Below are positions 24,070 to 35,646 of a stretch of DNA of 64,000 nucleotides, piece by piece. The notes below the pieces were generated by a model, which saw nothing but the letters and a program-made list of their open reading frames with translations, made no database searches and had not been told where the DNA came from. Location: assembly GCA_028583415.1 (NCBI GenBank), contig CM053269.1, positions 51,117,322-51,181,321 of the forward strand, given 5' to 3'. Within the stretch, counting starts at the first letter, position 1; each line of letters opens with the position of its first letter. Both the position numbers and the translations under genes were made by a program. This stretch comes from Protea cynaroides. Taxonomy: Eukaryota > Streptophyta > Magnoliopsida > Proteales > Proteaceae.

Positions 24070-24834
24070 CCCCGTTTGATAACACTCCAGCTCCCATGGA
24101 GCTACTTTTGGTCTGGAGTCGTTTTTTACTTCTTCTCAAGAGTCAGGATTTTTGGAGTAGAATGCTATTTGATAACGCTGTTCCAAAATCAAAAGACTAT
24201 GCTTCCAGAATGCTGTTTGGTGGTGGTGGTGGTGGTGGCAGTGGGGGGGGTGGGGGGGGGTGGTGGTAGTGGTGGTGGTGCTGGTGGGTGGTGGCGGAGG
24301 CAGTACTGGTGGGTGGTGGTGGCGACGGTGGTGGTGGTGGGTAGTAGCGGTGGTGGCAGTGGTGGTAGGTGGTGGGTGGGTGGTGGTGGCGACAGTGGTG
24401 GTAGGTGGTGGGTGGTGGTGGTGGCGGAGATGGTGGTAGGTGGTGGGTGGTGGTGGCAGCATCAATGGTAAGAGGTGGGTGGTGGTGGTGGTGGTGGCGA
24501 CAATGGTGGTGGTGGTGGTGGTGGTGGTGGTGGTGGTGGTGGTGGTGGTGGTGGCTGTTGTAGGTGGTGGTTGGTGGTGGGGATGGTGGCGGTGGAGGGG
24601 TGGTGGTGATTTTAGTAGTGCTAGTGGTGGTGGTGATGACCGTCAGTACTGGTAATAGCTCCAGAGGAAGAGAAGTAAGTTTTTTTAGATCCAGTTTTTT
24701 AGCTCCCAGAGGCATTTTTGGAGTGGTTCACTCCATGGGAGTCAAAACTTGAACCGTGTTTATCAATCGCCATTCTACTCCGGATTAGCTCCGGAGTTAA
24801 GAAATAAGGAGCTGGAGTGTTATCAAACGGGGCC
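24070..24834. mobile_element. Tourist-like MITE with (GGT)n core
   Basis: Left CCCCGTTTGATAACACTCC and right GGAGTGTTATCAAACGGGG are perfect inverted repeats continuing into CAGCTCC/GGAGCTG. TTA is found directly on both sides (24067-24069 and 24835-24837). This fits PIF/Harbinger Tourist elements. The centre is a GGT-rich minisatellite of about 440 bp. Confidence 0.85.
24219..24655. repeat. (GGT)n / GGTGGTGGYGG imperfect microsatellite
   Basis: Trinucleotide-derived tract, purine/T-rich on the plus strand, with an uninterrupted GGT/GTG core at about 24506-24555. It creates long frames in several phases (poly-Gly/Val on plus, poly-His/Pro on minus), which are not genes. Confidence 0.95.
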
Positions 24835-25156
24835 TTAATAATTGGTTTCACAGTTTCGATTTAAACGGTTCGATTCAATTTCAGTACACGGTTCGTTTTC
24901 ATTCTTGACACCCTTATCTTGAACCTTGGCGCTAAAAGGATTGGGGATGAATATATACACAAGAAAAGTTTTTCCTGTTTAGATTTAGATTCTGTCTCTT
25001 GACTCTCTTCACATCAATCGTGATTCGAATTGTAAATTTTAGAACGCAGATAACATTGGAATGTCAAGTAGGAGAGATACTACAAAAAATAAACCAGAGA
25101 GAGTTCTCTCTTTTTTTTTTTTAGCTTGGCAAGAAATTATCTGTTAGTTCATCTGT

Positions 25157-25587
25157 TAGGAGTGTCAACGGGTCAGTCGGTCGGGCCAAATTGGTGTCGA
25201 ATTTTATAGGACTTGACAGAGACATGTCCATTAAGAGGTTTGGGTTGGGTGGATTACACTGTGCACATTAATTAATGGGCTGGTCTGGTTTCGGGTTGTT
25301 GTCAGGCTTAGCTTATCAGGTTGGTATTAGATTGATTCAGGCCAGTTTGGGTTAAAAGCTCGGTAAGAAACCCATTAAGCCCATCCAAAAGGCTAAAGTA
25401 GTGAAGTCAGAGATTAATATTTGGTTTAAATAGGTTTGGTCCGGACCATTATTGGGTTCAGGTTCATTGGTCCAATTTTTCGGGCTGGGACCGCATATCT
25501 TGACCCTAAACATATCCGAAAACTGTTATATCTAGGTTGGTTTAAGGTTAATTCGAACCACATCAGTCTCAAAAATTGACATCCCTA
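25157..25587. mobile_element. hAT-like MITE with empty site in copy A
   Basis: It begins TAGGAGTGTCAACGGG and ends TTGACATCCCTA. In copy A (about 22050-22075) the flanks are contiguous (GTTGACTATCCAGATG), giving the empty site. The TSD itself is degraded. The inside is closest to the 17881 copy (for example GTGCACATTAAYTAATG). Confidence 0.7.
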
Positions 25588-25796
25588 CCATCCAGATTGA
25601 TATGATAATTTTGATAATTTTGATAATTTAGATATCTAGGAAATATTCTAGATTAGTCAGGTACCAAATTTCTTATTCAAATTCGGACATACACTTTCTC
25701 AGGGATTGGCGTATAACTTGTTATTTTTCATTTAAAAAAAAAAACTTTATTTTCCACCAAATTTTTAGAGCTTCATTTCACCACTTGGCTAATTCC

Positions 25797-25797
<1 letters not shown>

Positions 25798-25859
<62 letters not shown>
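25798..25859. repeat. (TA)n microsatellite
   Basis: Perfect TA dinucleotide run of about 60 bases. Confidence 0.95.
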
Positions 25860-25862
<3 letters not shown>

Positions 25863-26790
25863 TGTTTGGGGGGAGAGATTGAAAATTGATGCCATTTTTT
25901 TTTTTTTGTACTACCCACTGCAGTGCCACTAATTTTGGGGGGCAGGAATTGGTTGGGTTGGAGGGGTAGCTTTCACCCAACCCAAGGTATAGTAAATTAA
26001 GCCCAGTCCGAGCCGGCACATTAGTTTTCATTTAACCCAGCAAGAAGGCCCATGTTGGGCTTGGGTTCGAAAGGGGTTCCTCAATTTTTGTAGAAACACT
26101 ATTAAAAGAGGCCCATTTACATTGAAAATGATTCAGGTAAATTTTAGGTTACCAAAGGGCATAAACCCGGGCCCAAACTCAACTAAACCTTGGGTTTTAT
26201 TTTTCAACTCTAGACTGAACCACCAAACCTCAGATGGTTTTCATTTTCCTTTGGTGGGATACTGAAAAGAAGGAAAAAAAATGTTTATTTGTGGGCAAAT
26301 TATACATGGTTGACCTAAAAATTTGTAATGTGACATGGTAGAGACTAATACCCCCTACTTACATGTCAATTTTTAATAATAAAAAAAAAAAAAAAACAAA
26401 GTTTGCCAAGCGACAAAATTAGAGTTTTAAAAAAACCAGGACTATGTTATTGTACGTCGTATATACATGCCTTTATGTGCATTCCAATATACAATGAAGT
26501 ATATCATTAAATATTGATTAGAAATTTGACAAGTGACTTATCCAAACTATCCACAATCTATCTAATAGTTAAAATTTCCATCTTAGTTTGACCCATAATG
26601 TATTAATAAGAATGCATATCAAACCTACCAAAAATAAATAAATAAATGCATATCAAACACAACCTTGGTGAGCTTTGGATGAGTTGGACAAGCTTGGATT
26701 TCCTCTCAGGCTTGGGTGCAAGTTCTCAAGTTTAATGAATACATTGCGGAATCTGCCAAAAAGAAAAAAAAAAAAATGCACTGTAAAAGA

Positions 26791-27055
26791 TTTTTTTTTT
26801 TTTTTTTTTTTTGGCTAAAGGTATCCAAACCTTCGACCTGATTAGTCTCGCATGCCCATACTAACCACACAACCGTATGGAATAAATCATTATAAAGTTG
26901 AATGAGAACCATTCCACTTGCATGTAAAATGGGAAAGAGAGAGTACTTAATACACTCTTGTGAGTGGCCCCAAGATAGTAAGAGGAGTCGAACTCAAAAC
27001 CTTCTACTTCCTGAGATGTAAATTCCTTGCTAACTGAGCTATCCCTTGGGGTAAT
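26791..27055 (-). mobile_element. tRNA-derived SINE with poly(A) tail
   Basis: Read on the minus strand from 27055: CCCCAAGGGATAGCTCAGTTAG (A-box-like), about 40 bases later TTTTGAGTTCGACTCC (B-box-like), then a non-tRNA body of about 180 bp ending in GGTTTGGATACCTTTAGCC and an A-run of about 22. Head, body and poly(A) order is that of a plant SINE. It is the most complete copy here. Confidence 0.75.
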
Positions 27056-27580
27056 AGTAACATGATGGAGACATTCCCTCATCTATTAATATGTCCAAAC
27101 ATATAAAACCTAAAACAAAGTATCATTCCAAAAGATCAAGACAAATTAATTACATATGCTAAGAGATATGAAATAAATTCTGCCACTATTGGCATGTATG
27201 AGAAATGTAGTAATTAATTAATCAAATCACTATCTAATCCAAACATTTCTGTAGGTACGTATGTATGTCATATGTTATTTATACATGGAAACCTCAGGTT
27301 TTCCTTGGGCTCTGGTGGATTTTTCAATTATACATGGCATCAAACCCAACCCAATTCAACCATAATATTTTTTCCGGGTTGGGCCTAGTAGGGTTGAGGT
27401 AAACCCAACCATCTGCCCCACCCCTATATTCGAACCGTGAATGGATACATTAAAAAAAATAATTTGGAGGGGGTGGTGGTAAATATCATATTCCAAATTT
27501 TGTATTTTACTTGATCACATGGCCCATCTTGTGTTGATTTTTGGTCTTACAAAATAACTTGGATAGAGCATGATGTATGG

Positions 27581-27742
27581 GAAAAAGATCCTCTTAGTGA
27601 GGCTAGCGGTGTAGTGAGGATCCTATCCACTCAAAGTGGATCGACATATATCTAAGGTAGTCAAAGTGCATCGGGATATATGTCGACTCACTTTGAGTGG
27701 ATGAGATCCTCACTACAACTCACTACAGAGGATCCCAGTCCT
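27581..27742. mobile_element. hairpin MITE with perfect 9-bp TSD
   Basis: Perfect 9-bp direct repeats GATGTATGG flank it (27572-27580 and 27743-27751). Inside, TCCACTCAAAGTGGAT and ACTTTGAGTGGATGAG with GACATATATC/GATATATGTC form a long hairpin. GATCCTC ends link it to the AGAGGATCC MITEs. A 9-bp TSD suggests Mutator type. Confidence 0.75.
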
Positions 27743-27946
27743 GATGTATGGGGTCAAGTGGCCGATTAAACAAGATAAAATTTTCTTGCATACCGAGCAG
27801 TAGAAATTTTCCTGCTGCTCGATTTCACGTTCACACATATAGAATCTTGTTTCAATTAAAAGGGAATTTTAAAAAATATTAAAACTTAAGGGGGGATTTG
27901 TGAATCCGTTAAGAAAGGAGGAGATTCAGATTGGCCCAGACAAAAC

Positions 27947-28229
27947 TAGGGATGAAAGTTTTACCCTAACGGCCCGAGCCTGCCTAGAACCGCCCTGAAC
28001 CCAGTCAGGGCATAACCTGGCCCGTACCCTGATAGGGCTCAATTAGGGTATAGGGTATTTTTTACCCTATCAGGATTTGGGTTGAGGCCTCAGGTAGAGC
28101 CTGGCCCGGCCCTTCCCGACCCTGACAGGGCCCAATCAGGGTATAGGGTATTTTTTACTTTGTCAGGGTTAGGGCGGGTTTGAGTTGAGGCCTCGAGTAG
28201 AGCCCAGCCCGACCCTACCCGACCCTGTC

Positions 28230-28269
<40 letters not shown>

Positions 28270-29845
28270 CCCTAATCGCTAATCTTATCTCCTCTACTCC
28301 ACTCGTTTCTCTTTCTCCCAGTAGCGTCTTAGCCCCATCAACCATCGTGAGTCTTCTTCTTCCTCTTCGTCGATGGCCTAACTTCAGGTAAACTCTTCTT
28401 CTCTTTCTCTCTTTCTCTCTGAGTCATCTGTCTTCATTAAGTCTGATTTTTTTTTTCCAAACCATTTTGTTTGTTGGAGGTTTATAGGTTTTAGCAGGAG
28501 GAGGAAGAAGATGGGAGAGTATCATACTTTGGTGCCCAAGAGTGAGAGAAACGGATTTAGCAGATTCGTGAAACAGACATGGAGAGAGCCGATATCAAGG
28601 AAGAAAAATGGTGGCCATTGAGAGAGAAAATAGAGAAAGGAGGGTTGCGGCTATGGCTAAAGAAGAAGGAAGGAGCTGAAGAAATCGCAAAGGAGAAATT
28701 AATGCTTCGTGATTGAGGTAAGTTCTAGCCCTCTGATTATTTACATCTTTACCTAGATGTTCTTCTGGACAGAGTGAAACAATGTGGTTTCAGCCTGCAT
28801 TTATCAATTAGTGATTGCCTTTATATGATGTGTGTGTGTGTATATATATATATTGGTTTTGCTTATTTTGCTTGCAAAATTTCTCGTTATTCTCTTTGAA
28901 ATTAATTATTCATGTTTTTTCCTTCTGAATATTTAGCATTTATATATTAAAATGTTGAGTTCAGCCGTAAGGGTGTCAACGGGCATGTCTGGGCCGGTTT
29001 CGGTCCGGGCTAAATCGATGTCAGGTTTTATAAGCTCAGCCCAAAACATGTCCATTAAGAGTTTGGGCTGGGTTGGGCTGCGCTGGACACAATAACTATT
29101 AGGCTAGTCCAGTGTCGGTTTGTTATCGGGCTGGGCTTATTGAGGTGATTTCGGGCTGTTCGGTCCTGACTGGGCTTATTAAGCTTATCGGGCCTATTTT
29201 ATATGTAAGATATATATCCTATTTTATTATTTATATCTATAAAATTAGCATCATTTCTTCTATATGCATGTAATTCAATAAATTGTAATAATTAACATAC
29301 TCTTTTCAACTATTGATTCATATAATCTTTCGGATCAAGAAGTGAACTACAACAGTGTAATATAATCCATCAAAATTTAAAACCATTCAAATTAAGAAAC
29401 TGGGCCCGGATGGACCTTACCGGTGTTCGAGTTAGGTATTATTGGTTCGGGCTAGTTCGGGCTTCTTAACGGGCTGGTCCGGTTTGGTTTCGGTTTGGAC
29501 TGAAACGGTGTCGGGCTTTACAAGCTGAGACCGAAACTTGTCCATTAAGGTTCGGTCCGTGCTACCGGGTCGGACCCATTTTTGACATCCTTAAGTTCAG
29601 GTAAATCAGGGTAAACCCGACCCTGATTCAGGGTCAATAAGGATAAACCCGGCCTGGCCTGGCCCGGCCCAATCAAGGTAAATCAGGGTAGGGTGGGGTT
29701 TGGTAGTACCCTGTCAGGATAGGGTAAGGGTTGAGGTTATGTCTTATCCTGACAGGGTAGGGTAGAGTTTGGGTTAACATGAAAAAATCTTGGCTAGGGT
29801 AGGGTTTGTAGATACCCTGTTCAATCCGACCCTGTTTCACCCCTA
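27947..29845 (+). mobile_element. gene-carrying hAT-like element (TAGGGRTGAAA family), perfect 8-bp TSD
   Basis: Left end TAGGGATGAAA and right end TTTCACCCCTA are inverted repeats flanked by a perfect 8-bp duplication GACAAAAC (27939-27946, 29846-29853). Subterminal regions carry many CAGGGT/ACCCTG words, matching the ends of 43854-45207. After the left subterminal block come a TA microsatellite (28235-28267), a pyrimidine-rich leader, a donor-like CAGGTAAAC (28385) and an exon-like region with short frames (28511-28618 and 28579-28716, about 36 and 45 codons), the second followed at once by GAGGTAAGT. The parent gene is not recognised. No transposase is present. A hAT-like MITE (28968-29593) has inserted in the right half. 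Confidence 0.8.
28968..29593. mobile_element. hAT-like MITE (TAAGGGTGTCAA family) nested in the gene-carrying element
   Basis: It begins TAAGGGTGTCAACGGG and ends TTTTTGACATCCTTA. AGTTCAG is found just outside both ends (an imperfect 7-8 bp TSD; two extra bases CG precede the left end). Strong resemblance to 16719-17371 along the full length. Confidence 0.8.
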
Positions 29846-29949
29846 GACAAAACCGAATAGCAAGAATATTTCTGCTACACGATTAAACAAATGTGTCATT
29901 GTATTTGGAGCCTACTATGCAGCCCGATAGGGATGTTTGCCTCCACCCT

Positions 29950-30330
29950 CTGGAGTTTTGAAGGGTGTTGTGCAAAAGTTTGATGCCGTCAATCAATTTG
30001 GTTGGTATCGAAGTCATTCTGTTAAGTTGGCTTTTAGTCCAATATTGGAAAAGATCGTCTTCTGTTGACCAGTCCTTCGGTCAAAGATCAGATGGGCTGA
30101 GATGCTTGGCAGACATACATATGCATTTCGTCCGATGTTCAACTGACAGGATGACCGGCATGAGAGAATCTAGGTCCTTGGGCACTAGTATGAAATTTAA
30201 CCAGCCATCGGGCAAAATGATTTTAATTTTTCTTTCCTTGGAATAAGCTGTTACACTTTTTATTATCTTCTTAGGGTTTTCAACCAACTCGTTTAAGAAC
30301 ACATCTCTACAGGGTTTCAATTAACTCTAA
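29950..30330 (-). other. unidentified gene-like fragment
   Basis: A minus-strand frame of 79 codons (30320-30081), beginning MKPCRDVFLNELVENPKK, looks protein-like in composition, but I do not recognise a family. No start context or splice partners can be assigned. It may be a fragment of a decayed mobile element. Confidence 0.25.
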
Positions 30331-30879
30331 CCATACAATCACTAGAACACAATGGTAAACAATATAATCAATGTATCATAAAGACATACTTGTTTGTGTA
30401 GAGACTGATTTCCCTACGGTTTAAGTTTTAATCGTAAAATATCCCAAAACAGGATATCACAATATCTCTTGCTAATGGGTACAAAAAGATTCTCATTAAC
30501 TATGGCTCTGGATATTCTAACCCAATATTTATAAAATACTGTCATAATTCTAATACCATTTCCATAATAGAATTAGAATTACCAGACCTATCTCACGCCA
30601 TATGATGAACCAGACCAAATCGATCCTACCATGTCAATTGGACTCCCATTAAATACATGAGGGAAAGGGAAAAGAGAAGAGATGCGTGAGAGTCAAACTC
30701 ATAAGGAGGTCTGGGTGCCGCACTCTCGTACCAACCAACAAAATTGCAGTACCAACTAAGCATGTCATGTAAGAGACACTTGCTGATAGATGACATTTAC
30801 AAGGAGAAAAACGGTGCGCCTACCATTACTGAATCAAGTTGGTACCCACCTCCTGTAAGTGTAATCGAATTCAACTGTG

Positions 30880-31270
30880 TGATGTCTCTCTTTTACGACC
30901 TTGGAAGGGTGGCCTGGGTTACATTCTTTGTAATCACCTTGGGGTTCAGCTTTCGGCAATCTTAGAACCTTCTATATCTTCACTGAGATCCTGCTGAGTA
31001 AGTTGTTAGCTATCCAAGCAAGGATGTTGCAGGCCTGTGATGATTGTGTATTACATCTACAGATCGAATCTGATAGCTAAGAAGCTGTCTGTTATCCATG
31101 CTTGCAGAATGTTGATCTTGTAGTTAGGGATTACATTCACTTGTCTTCATATTTCATTGACTGTTCTTCTAGTTCCGTTAACAGAGGGATAAACATCATT
31201 GCTGACTCTATAGTCCAAATAACTGAATTCACAGAACAGGATTCAATGGTCTACTTCCACTCCCTCCTAT
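30880..31270 (+). pseudogene. decayed RNase H-like (RVT_3) domain of a plant LINE
   Basis: Across two frames with a stop, the plus strand reads the order typical of the plant RVT_3/RNase H domain: a stretch with LLAIQARMLQACDDCVLHLQ, then the acidic LQIESDS, then further on the VNRGINIIADSI block (31165-31205) that matches the conserved HV-R-x-N-x-x-AD motif. In-frame stops show it is dead. Such domains come mainly from L1-like retrotransposons. Confidence 0.5.
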
Positions 31271-31379
31271 GCAACTTTTTTATCAATGATGTCTTGGACT
31301 TTGCTCCTGTCAATGAAATAAGTCTTGTCATAAAAAATAAAAAGAGAAAGAGACATTTATAGATTTACCCTTGCAATTT

Positions 31380-34300
31380 ATGACCACCTGTTACAATATA
31401 ATAATCTTACCCTTACATCAAAACTTGCTTTGTTTTTATTTTTTTAAAATGATAACAAGTAATGAATAAAAAAAATCTCAAATTGATAAGAATATTTATC
31501 AACTAATAGATTTAATAAATAACAATTTTAAATAATATTTATTAGGATTCGATTTTTATATATAGGGCATTTACGTAAACGGTTATGCATTAGCTCTTCG
31601 TTCAATGGAGGGGTAAATTTGGTAATACACATCTTCTCCACCTCTCCATCTCATGATAAAATCCACAATTACGTATGTACAAAGGCCGTGCACAAAACCT
31701 TTTGCTTATTTATTATTATACTAATAGTTAAGGGATGAAAGAAATAAGCTAAAACAACTACGGAAAGACATTTATTTGTAGTCATCACCCTCCTCATGTT
31801 CAAGGTAAGGAAGCATCTTTAGTTAGTGAAGGTAGGCAGCTGCGATTAAATGGTCGGGAATTGATCTAAGTCCCAGGGAGAAGTCACTGGTTCAACTTTC
31901 CACCCACCGGATGCATGTCATCTTGTTACTCCCCCCTCCCTTGTTTCCTATCGATGGACCCCATCTTAGTAGAGTTGACCTTGATAAAAAAATAAAAAAT
32001 ATTGTTTATGATCAAGGTGGAATCAAATTAAGTTATGCTTTAGAAAACAACCTAACAACTGATTTTTTATTTATTTATTTATTTATTTTTTTGTATTGTA
32101 AAGAATCTCTTTCTTTTAACAACATGAAATCTGTCACATGATAAATGATTTGGTTATTTAAACCATTGGCTAGGTGACAAGTTATTTCGATTGGTTATAT
32201 GTCAAATCTCACTTGTATGACTTCCATTTATGATCCTTATGAAATTTTTATTGCTTTTCGATGGAGACAGTCTTTCTACACCATACGTAACGAAACCATC
32301 ATTAGGGTTCATATCTAAATGTAACCGGTTCAGTTACAATAGATTTTTGGTCTGATTTTTTATTTTTTTCAAAATAGTCCTCCCCTATATAGTATGTTTT
32401 GGAAATACAAACCAAAAATTCTTAGCCAGTTTTCCTCTTATTTATTGAAACGACTGCAATTAAAGGGGATAATTCAGATTTTCTAAGAGTCTAGTTGTAA
32501 CAAAACCTTCATTAAATGAATTGAAATTAAATTTTCAATTATACCCGGAACTGTTCCTACGTCTCAATCTAAAACTCATGGAAGCTCAAGCTGAAGACAT
32601 TTTTCTTCAGCATGTTCGGAGGAAAACTGGGTTCTTAATAAGATTCATGCTGAATCAGATGGGGTGACTTAGTCTATCATATATGAATGCGATCAGCCGC
32701 TACTGTTCAGGGTGGAGTCAACTTAAAGTAAGCCATACGTCTTCCAAAGGAAGAAACCTACCTCAGACTCTTTCTCTCAATTTTATATTCTTCTAACCCA
32801 AAGAAGAATCCTATCACGAAGTCTCTCTCTCTTCTTCCGTATCCTTTTTTTTTCATTTACTTTTCAAAAAGAAATCTCACCAAACACGTACGATTGAAGC
32901 AAGAAGAATCACCTCAATACGTATTAAAACAAAAAATCACCTTAATGATTCAAAAGTAATAAAAAAGTGAATAAAAAGGTAAATTATTTTTGTCACAAGA
33001 GTATGTTATTTTTTTCCAAACATCATAAAGTGTTTATTTTATCATGTAGAACGGTGAGGTATTTATTCCAAATGTTGGATAGGGAGACATGGTTTAGATT
33101 AATCATGTGTCAAATTTCAATCAAATTCTATATTGATATACACTTCATGTATGTCCATATATGTGTATCAATACTTTAGACATTATTGTGCATTCTCTAA
33201 GCTTTGGACAAAAATATATGGTTTAGATTAATAAATATAAAAAAAATTGGATGGCTTAGATTTGTGTTGTTATTTTTATTTTTTAAATCGTCACTTGTGG
33301 ATAAGTAAAAAAAGAAAAAGTCTGGGGCTCATATTTCCGCCAACATTGATCCTCTGAGGAAAAAAGATCCTCTCCTATTGTCTAGTCCTATCAATCATGA
33401 TCAGCAGCGGAGTTCATCCGATACGCATATCGAATTTCAACCATTGAATCACAACTGAAATCTCTTCAACGACAGAAGAAGACCCGAACCCTCCCATAGT
33501 GACATCATATTATCTTCATGAATGTCTTGTAACATGCAAGAGAGACTCTTGATGATGTTGGAAAACTGGTGCTCTCTCGTAGTATGTAATTGTATCCTTT
33601 TCTTACCTAAGCTCAGCTACACCAATTGCCACATCCCTATCAGCTATTGTCACTAAAAGTGTGAAAAAAAGGAAAGTCGCATATACATGCATAATGGTGC
33701 CTCATTACAAGAAAAGCTAATTCAATTGCCGTATCTCAATCCCTTGGTGTTCGCGTGTTTGTTTCTCGTAAAAAAAATAAATAAATAAATAATAATAAAA
33801 AAATTTCCATATCACCATCAACGGCTCCACCATCATTAGAATTTATTTTTGGAAGTTCACTATTCCCTATGGTTTTTATTTCATTTTTGTTTCTACGATT
33901 CCATCATTGTTCATATCAAGTGGATCTCACACCTCAATATCCCAAGTAGTTAAAAGTGTAAATTGAAATGGTTCAAAGGTCATCCCCAGAACTGTCGAAT
34001 AAGCTAATCAGTAATCAGTTTGAAATTTGATAATAGCTTCAATTATTAATGGGTGCATCGGTTTCGATTCCTAAATAATTCAAAGCACATTTATATTAAT
34101 CTTATGGTAGTTTGGGGGCAAATGCTGTTGAAAAACAAGTTACAACATACGTTCAAATAAAAAGATATAGATAGAGAAAGATACTCTCAAAGAATTCTAA
34201 TTTAAATATGAAATTTATAAATAATTAGGATAAAAATAAAAGACAAAAATTTAGAAACTTAATATATGTAATTAATGATGGTAAACCATAAAACCAATCG

Positions 34301-34437
34301 ATTACTTTACAGGTTTAAATTTTTCGGTTCCTTAACGGTTATTGGGTTCTAGACCCATTGGGAGACCCGTCCCAAAACAGACCCCACCCAATAAGAAAAG
34401 CGAATCCAAAATCGATCTTCAAAACCTCAAAACCTAT
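31380..34437. other. AT-rich gene-free stretch
   Basis: No gene or delimited element seen. At 33365-33495 a fragment starting GATCCTCTCCTATTGTC and ending GACCCGAACCC resembles the AGAGGATCC MITEs but without clear ends. Confidence 0.5.
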
Positions 34438-34445
34438 CTGATGAG

Positions 34446-34675
34446 GGATCCGAATCGTCTCTTTCTTGTACTTCAGGGAGGAGGGAGACGCCCCCGTCGG
34501 ATGGCCGACACGTGGCTCTCTGGAAAATTCGAGAGACGCCCCTTATCGGCTCGACTTGTCGACTGAGTGTCGACTTGGACGTGGGGCTTGGATTTTTCCG
34601 AGAGCCACGCATCGGCCATCAGACTGGGGCATCTCCCTCCTCCCTGAAGTACAGGGAGGAGACGATTTGAATCCC
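34446..34675. mobile_element. MITE with ~80-bp TIRs (GGATCCGAATCGTCTC ends)
   Basis: The left arm contains ACTTCAGGGAGGAGGGAGAC and GATGGCCGACACGTGGCTCT; the right arm has the inverted complements with a few changes, about 80 bp in all. Flanks CTGATGAG and CTGATAAG match at 7 of 8. The whole unit would form a stable hairpin. Same family as 21657-21813 and 56067-56307. Confidence 0.8.
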
Positions 34676-34903
34676 CTGATAAGCTAATGGGTGAATCAGT
34701 TGTAGTTCCTAATGGGTCAGTTTTGACTTGATTCTCGGTTTCAATTCCCATATATATATATATATAATACCCCTACCATGGACAATGATGAGTACTGTGA
34801 AGGATGGGTACATGTACGTACAAGTGAACCAGAAATAGCCTCCATTTCTCAATCTTGAAGTATTCACACTCTGTATATTCTCTATTTAGTGCATGCAAGA
34901 TGG

Positions 34904-35026
34904 TAAAAAATCCTCTCCTACGGTAGTTTCGGTTGCCAAAGTGTTCCAACAGCTGAAATTCATCTAGTGCACATACCAATGTATTGATCGGCAATTCAAG
35001 CTACCACCGGAGAGGATTTGGATCCT
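34904..35026. mobile_element. small MITE (AATCCTCTCC ends)
   Basis: Left AAATCCTCTCCTACGGTAG and right CTACCACCGGAGAGGATTTG are inverted repeats. Flanks GCAAGATGG and GCAAGATGA match at 8 of 9, as for Mutator-type MITEs. Confidence 0.7.
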
Positions 35027-35052
35027 GCAAGATGAATGTTAGTTAGTTAGTT

Positions 35053-35152
35053 GTTTTTTTTTCTTCTTGTGTGGAATGTATAGGTCTCAAGAAGAGTTGA
35101 ACTCATGACTTTATTGAGGTGTTTGGATTTTACCGAGTTACCCCTGGGGGTT
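35053..35152 (-). mobile_element. tRNA-derived SINE remnant
   Basis: The minus strand reads CCCCCAGGGGTAACTCGGT (A-box-like), then GTCATGAGTTCAACTC (B-box-like) and an A-rich tail. The body is truncated. Confidence 0.5.
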
Positions 35153-35646
35153 CACGCTGGCTCTAGTCTTCACTCTCGCTCTGGTCTTCACTCTTTCTTT
35201 AATGAGTTTGGATCACTTACATATATAAATACTCTCCATGAAATTTCATCACTATTGTAATGTGGGATCCACCTTTGAGTGACCCACTAAATATGAACGA
35301 AAAGAATACAAGTTGATGCAGGTCAATTATTCTTCCCTCAGTCAATCACTCAAAATTTCATTTCACTCAAAATTTCTTTTAAATACCCGTATCGTTCCTT
35401 TAATTCTTCCCCACTTCTGAAACAACAGACATTAGAATACAAGGCCTTCCTTCCCCAGTCAGCAGTCAACAATAACCATTAACCAGTCACCAACAGCTTC
35501 AACTTTTTCTCTTTTCATAGCTAATCTTCCAGTTTTCTCAATCTTTTCGCTTTCTTCCCCCCCTCCTTTCCTCTTTTCCTTTCTCTTTCGTTCTTCCTCT
35601 AATTTATTTTCTTGACATTTCTTCGGTCGCTAAACAGCAGCAGAAG

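Larger units (their letters stand above)
23622..24917. mobile_element. hAT-like insertion in copy B with nested Tourist MITE
   Basis: Copy A has an unbroken GCACTTGAACCTCG (21834), while in copy B CTTGAA appears on both sides of this block (23616-23621 and 24918-24923). The right end reads TTGACACCCTTA, matching the hAT-like family. The left end is degenerate. The body has GGTTTCAAAA/AACGGTT words of an inverted layout. Interrupted by 24070-24834. Confidence 0.65.
23094..27208 (+). repeat. segmental direct duplication, copy B
   Basis: Partner of copy A. It is longer because of several insertions missing from A: the hAT-like block 23622-24917, the hAT-like MITE 25157-25587, a TA microsatellite (25798-25859) and about 0.95 kb at 26130-27090 that includes a SINE. 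The spacer between A and B (22813-23093) begins with a CACATCGTCTCCTCCC MITE fragment. No gene recognised. Confidence 0.85.

Noticed and set aside
24076..24715. Long open frames coding poly-Gly/Val (plus) and poly-His/Pro (minus)
   Set aside because: They are products of the (GGT)n tract inside a Tourist MITE and are open in several frames at once.
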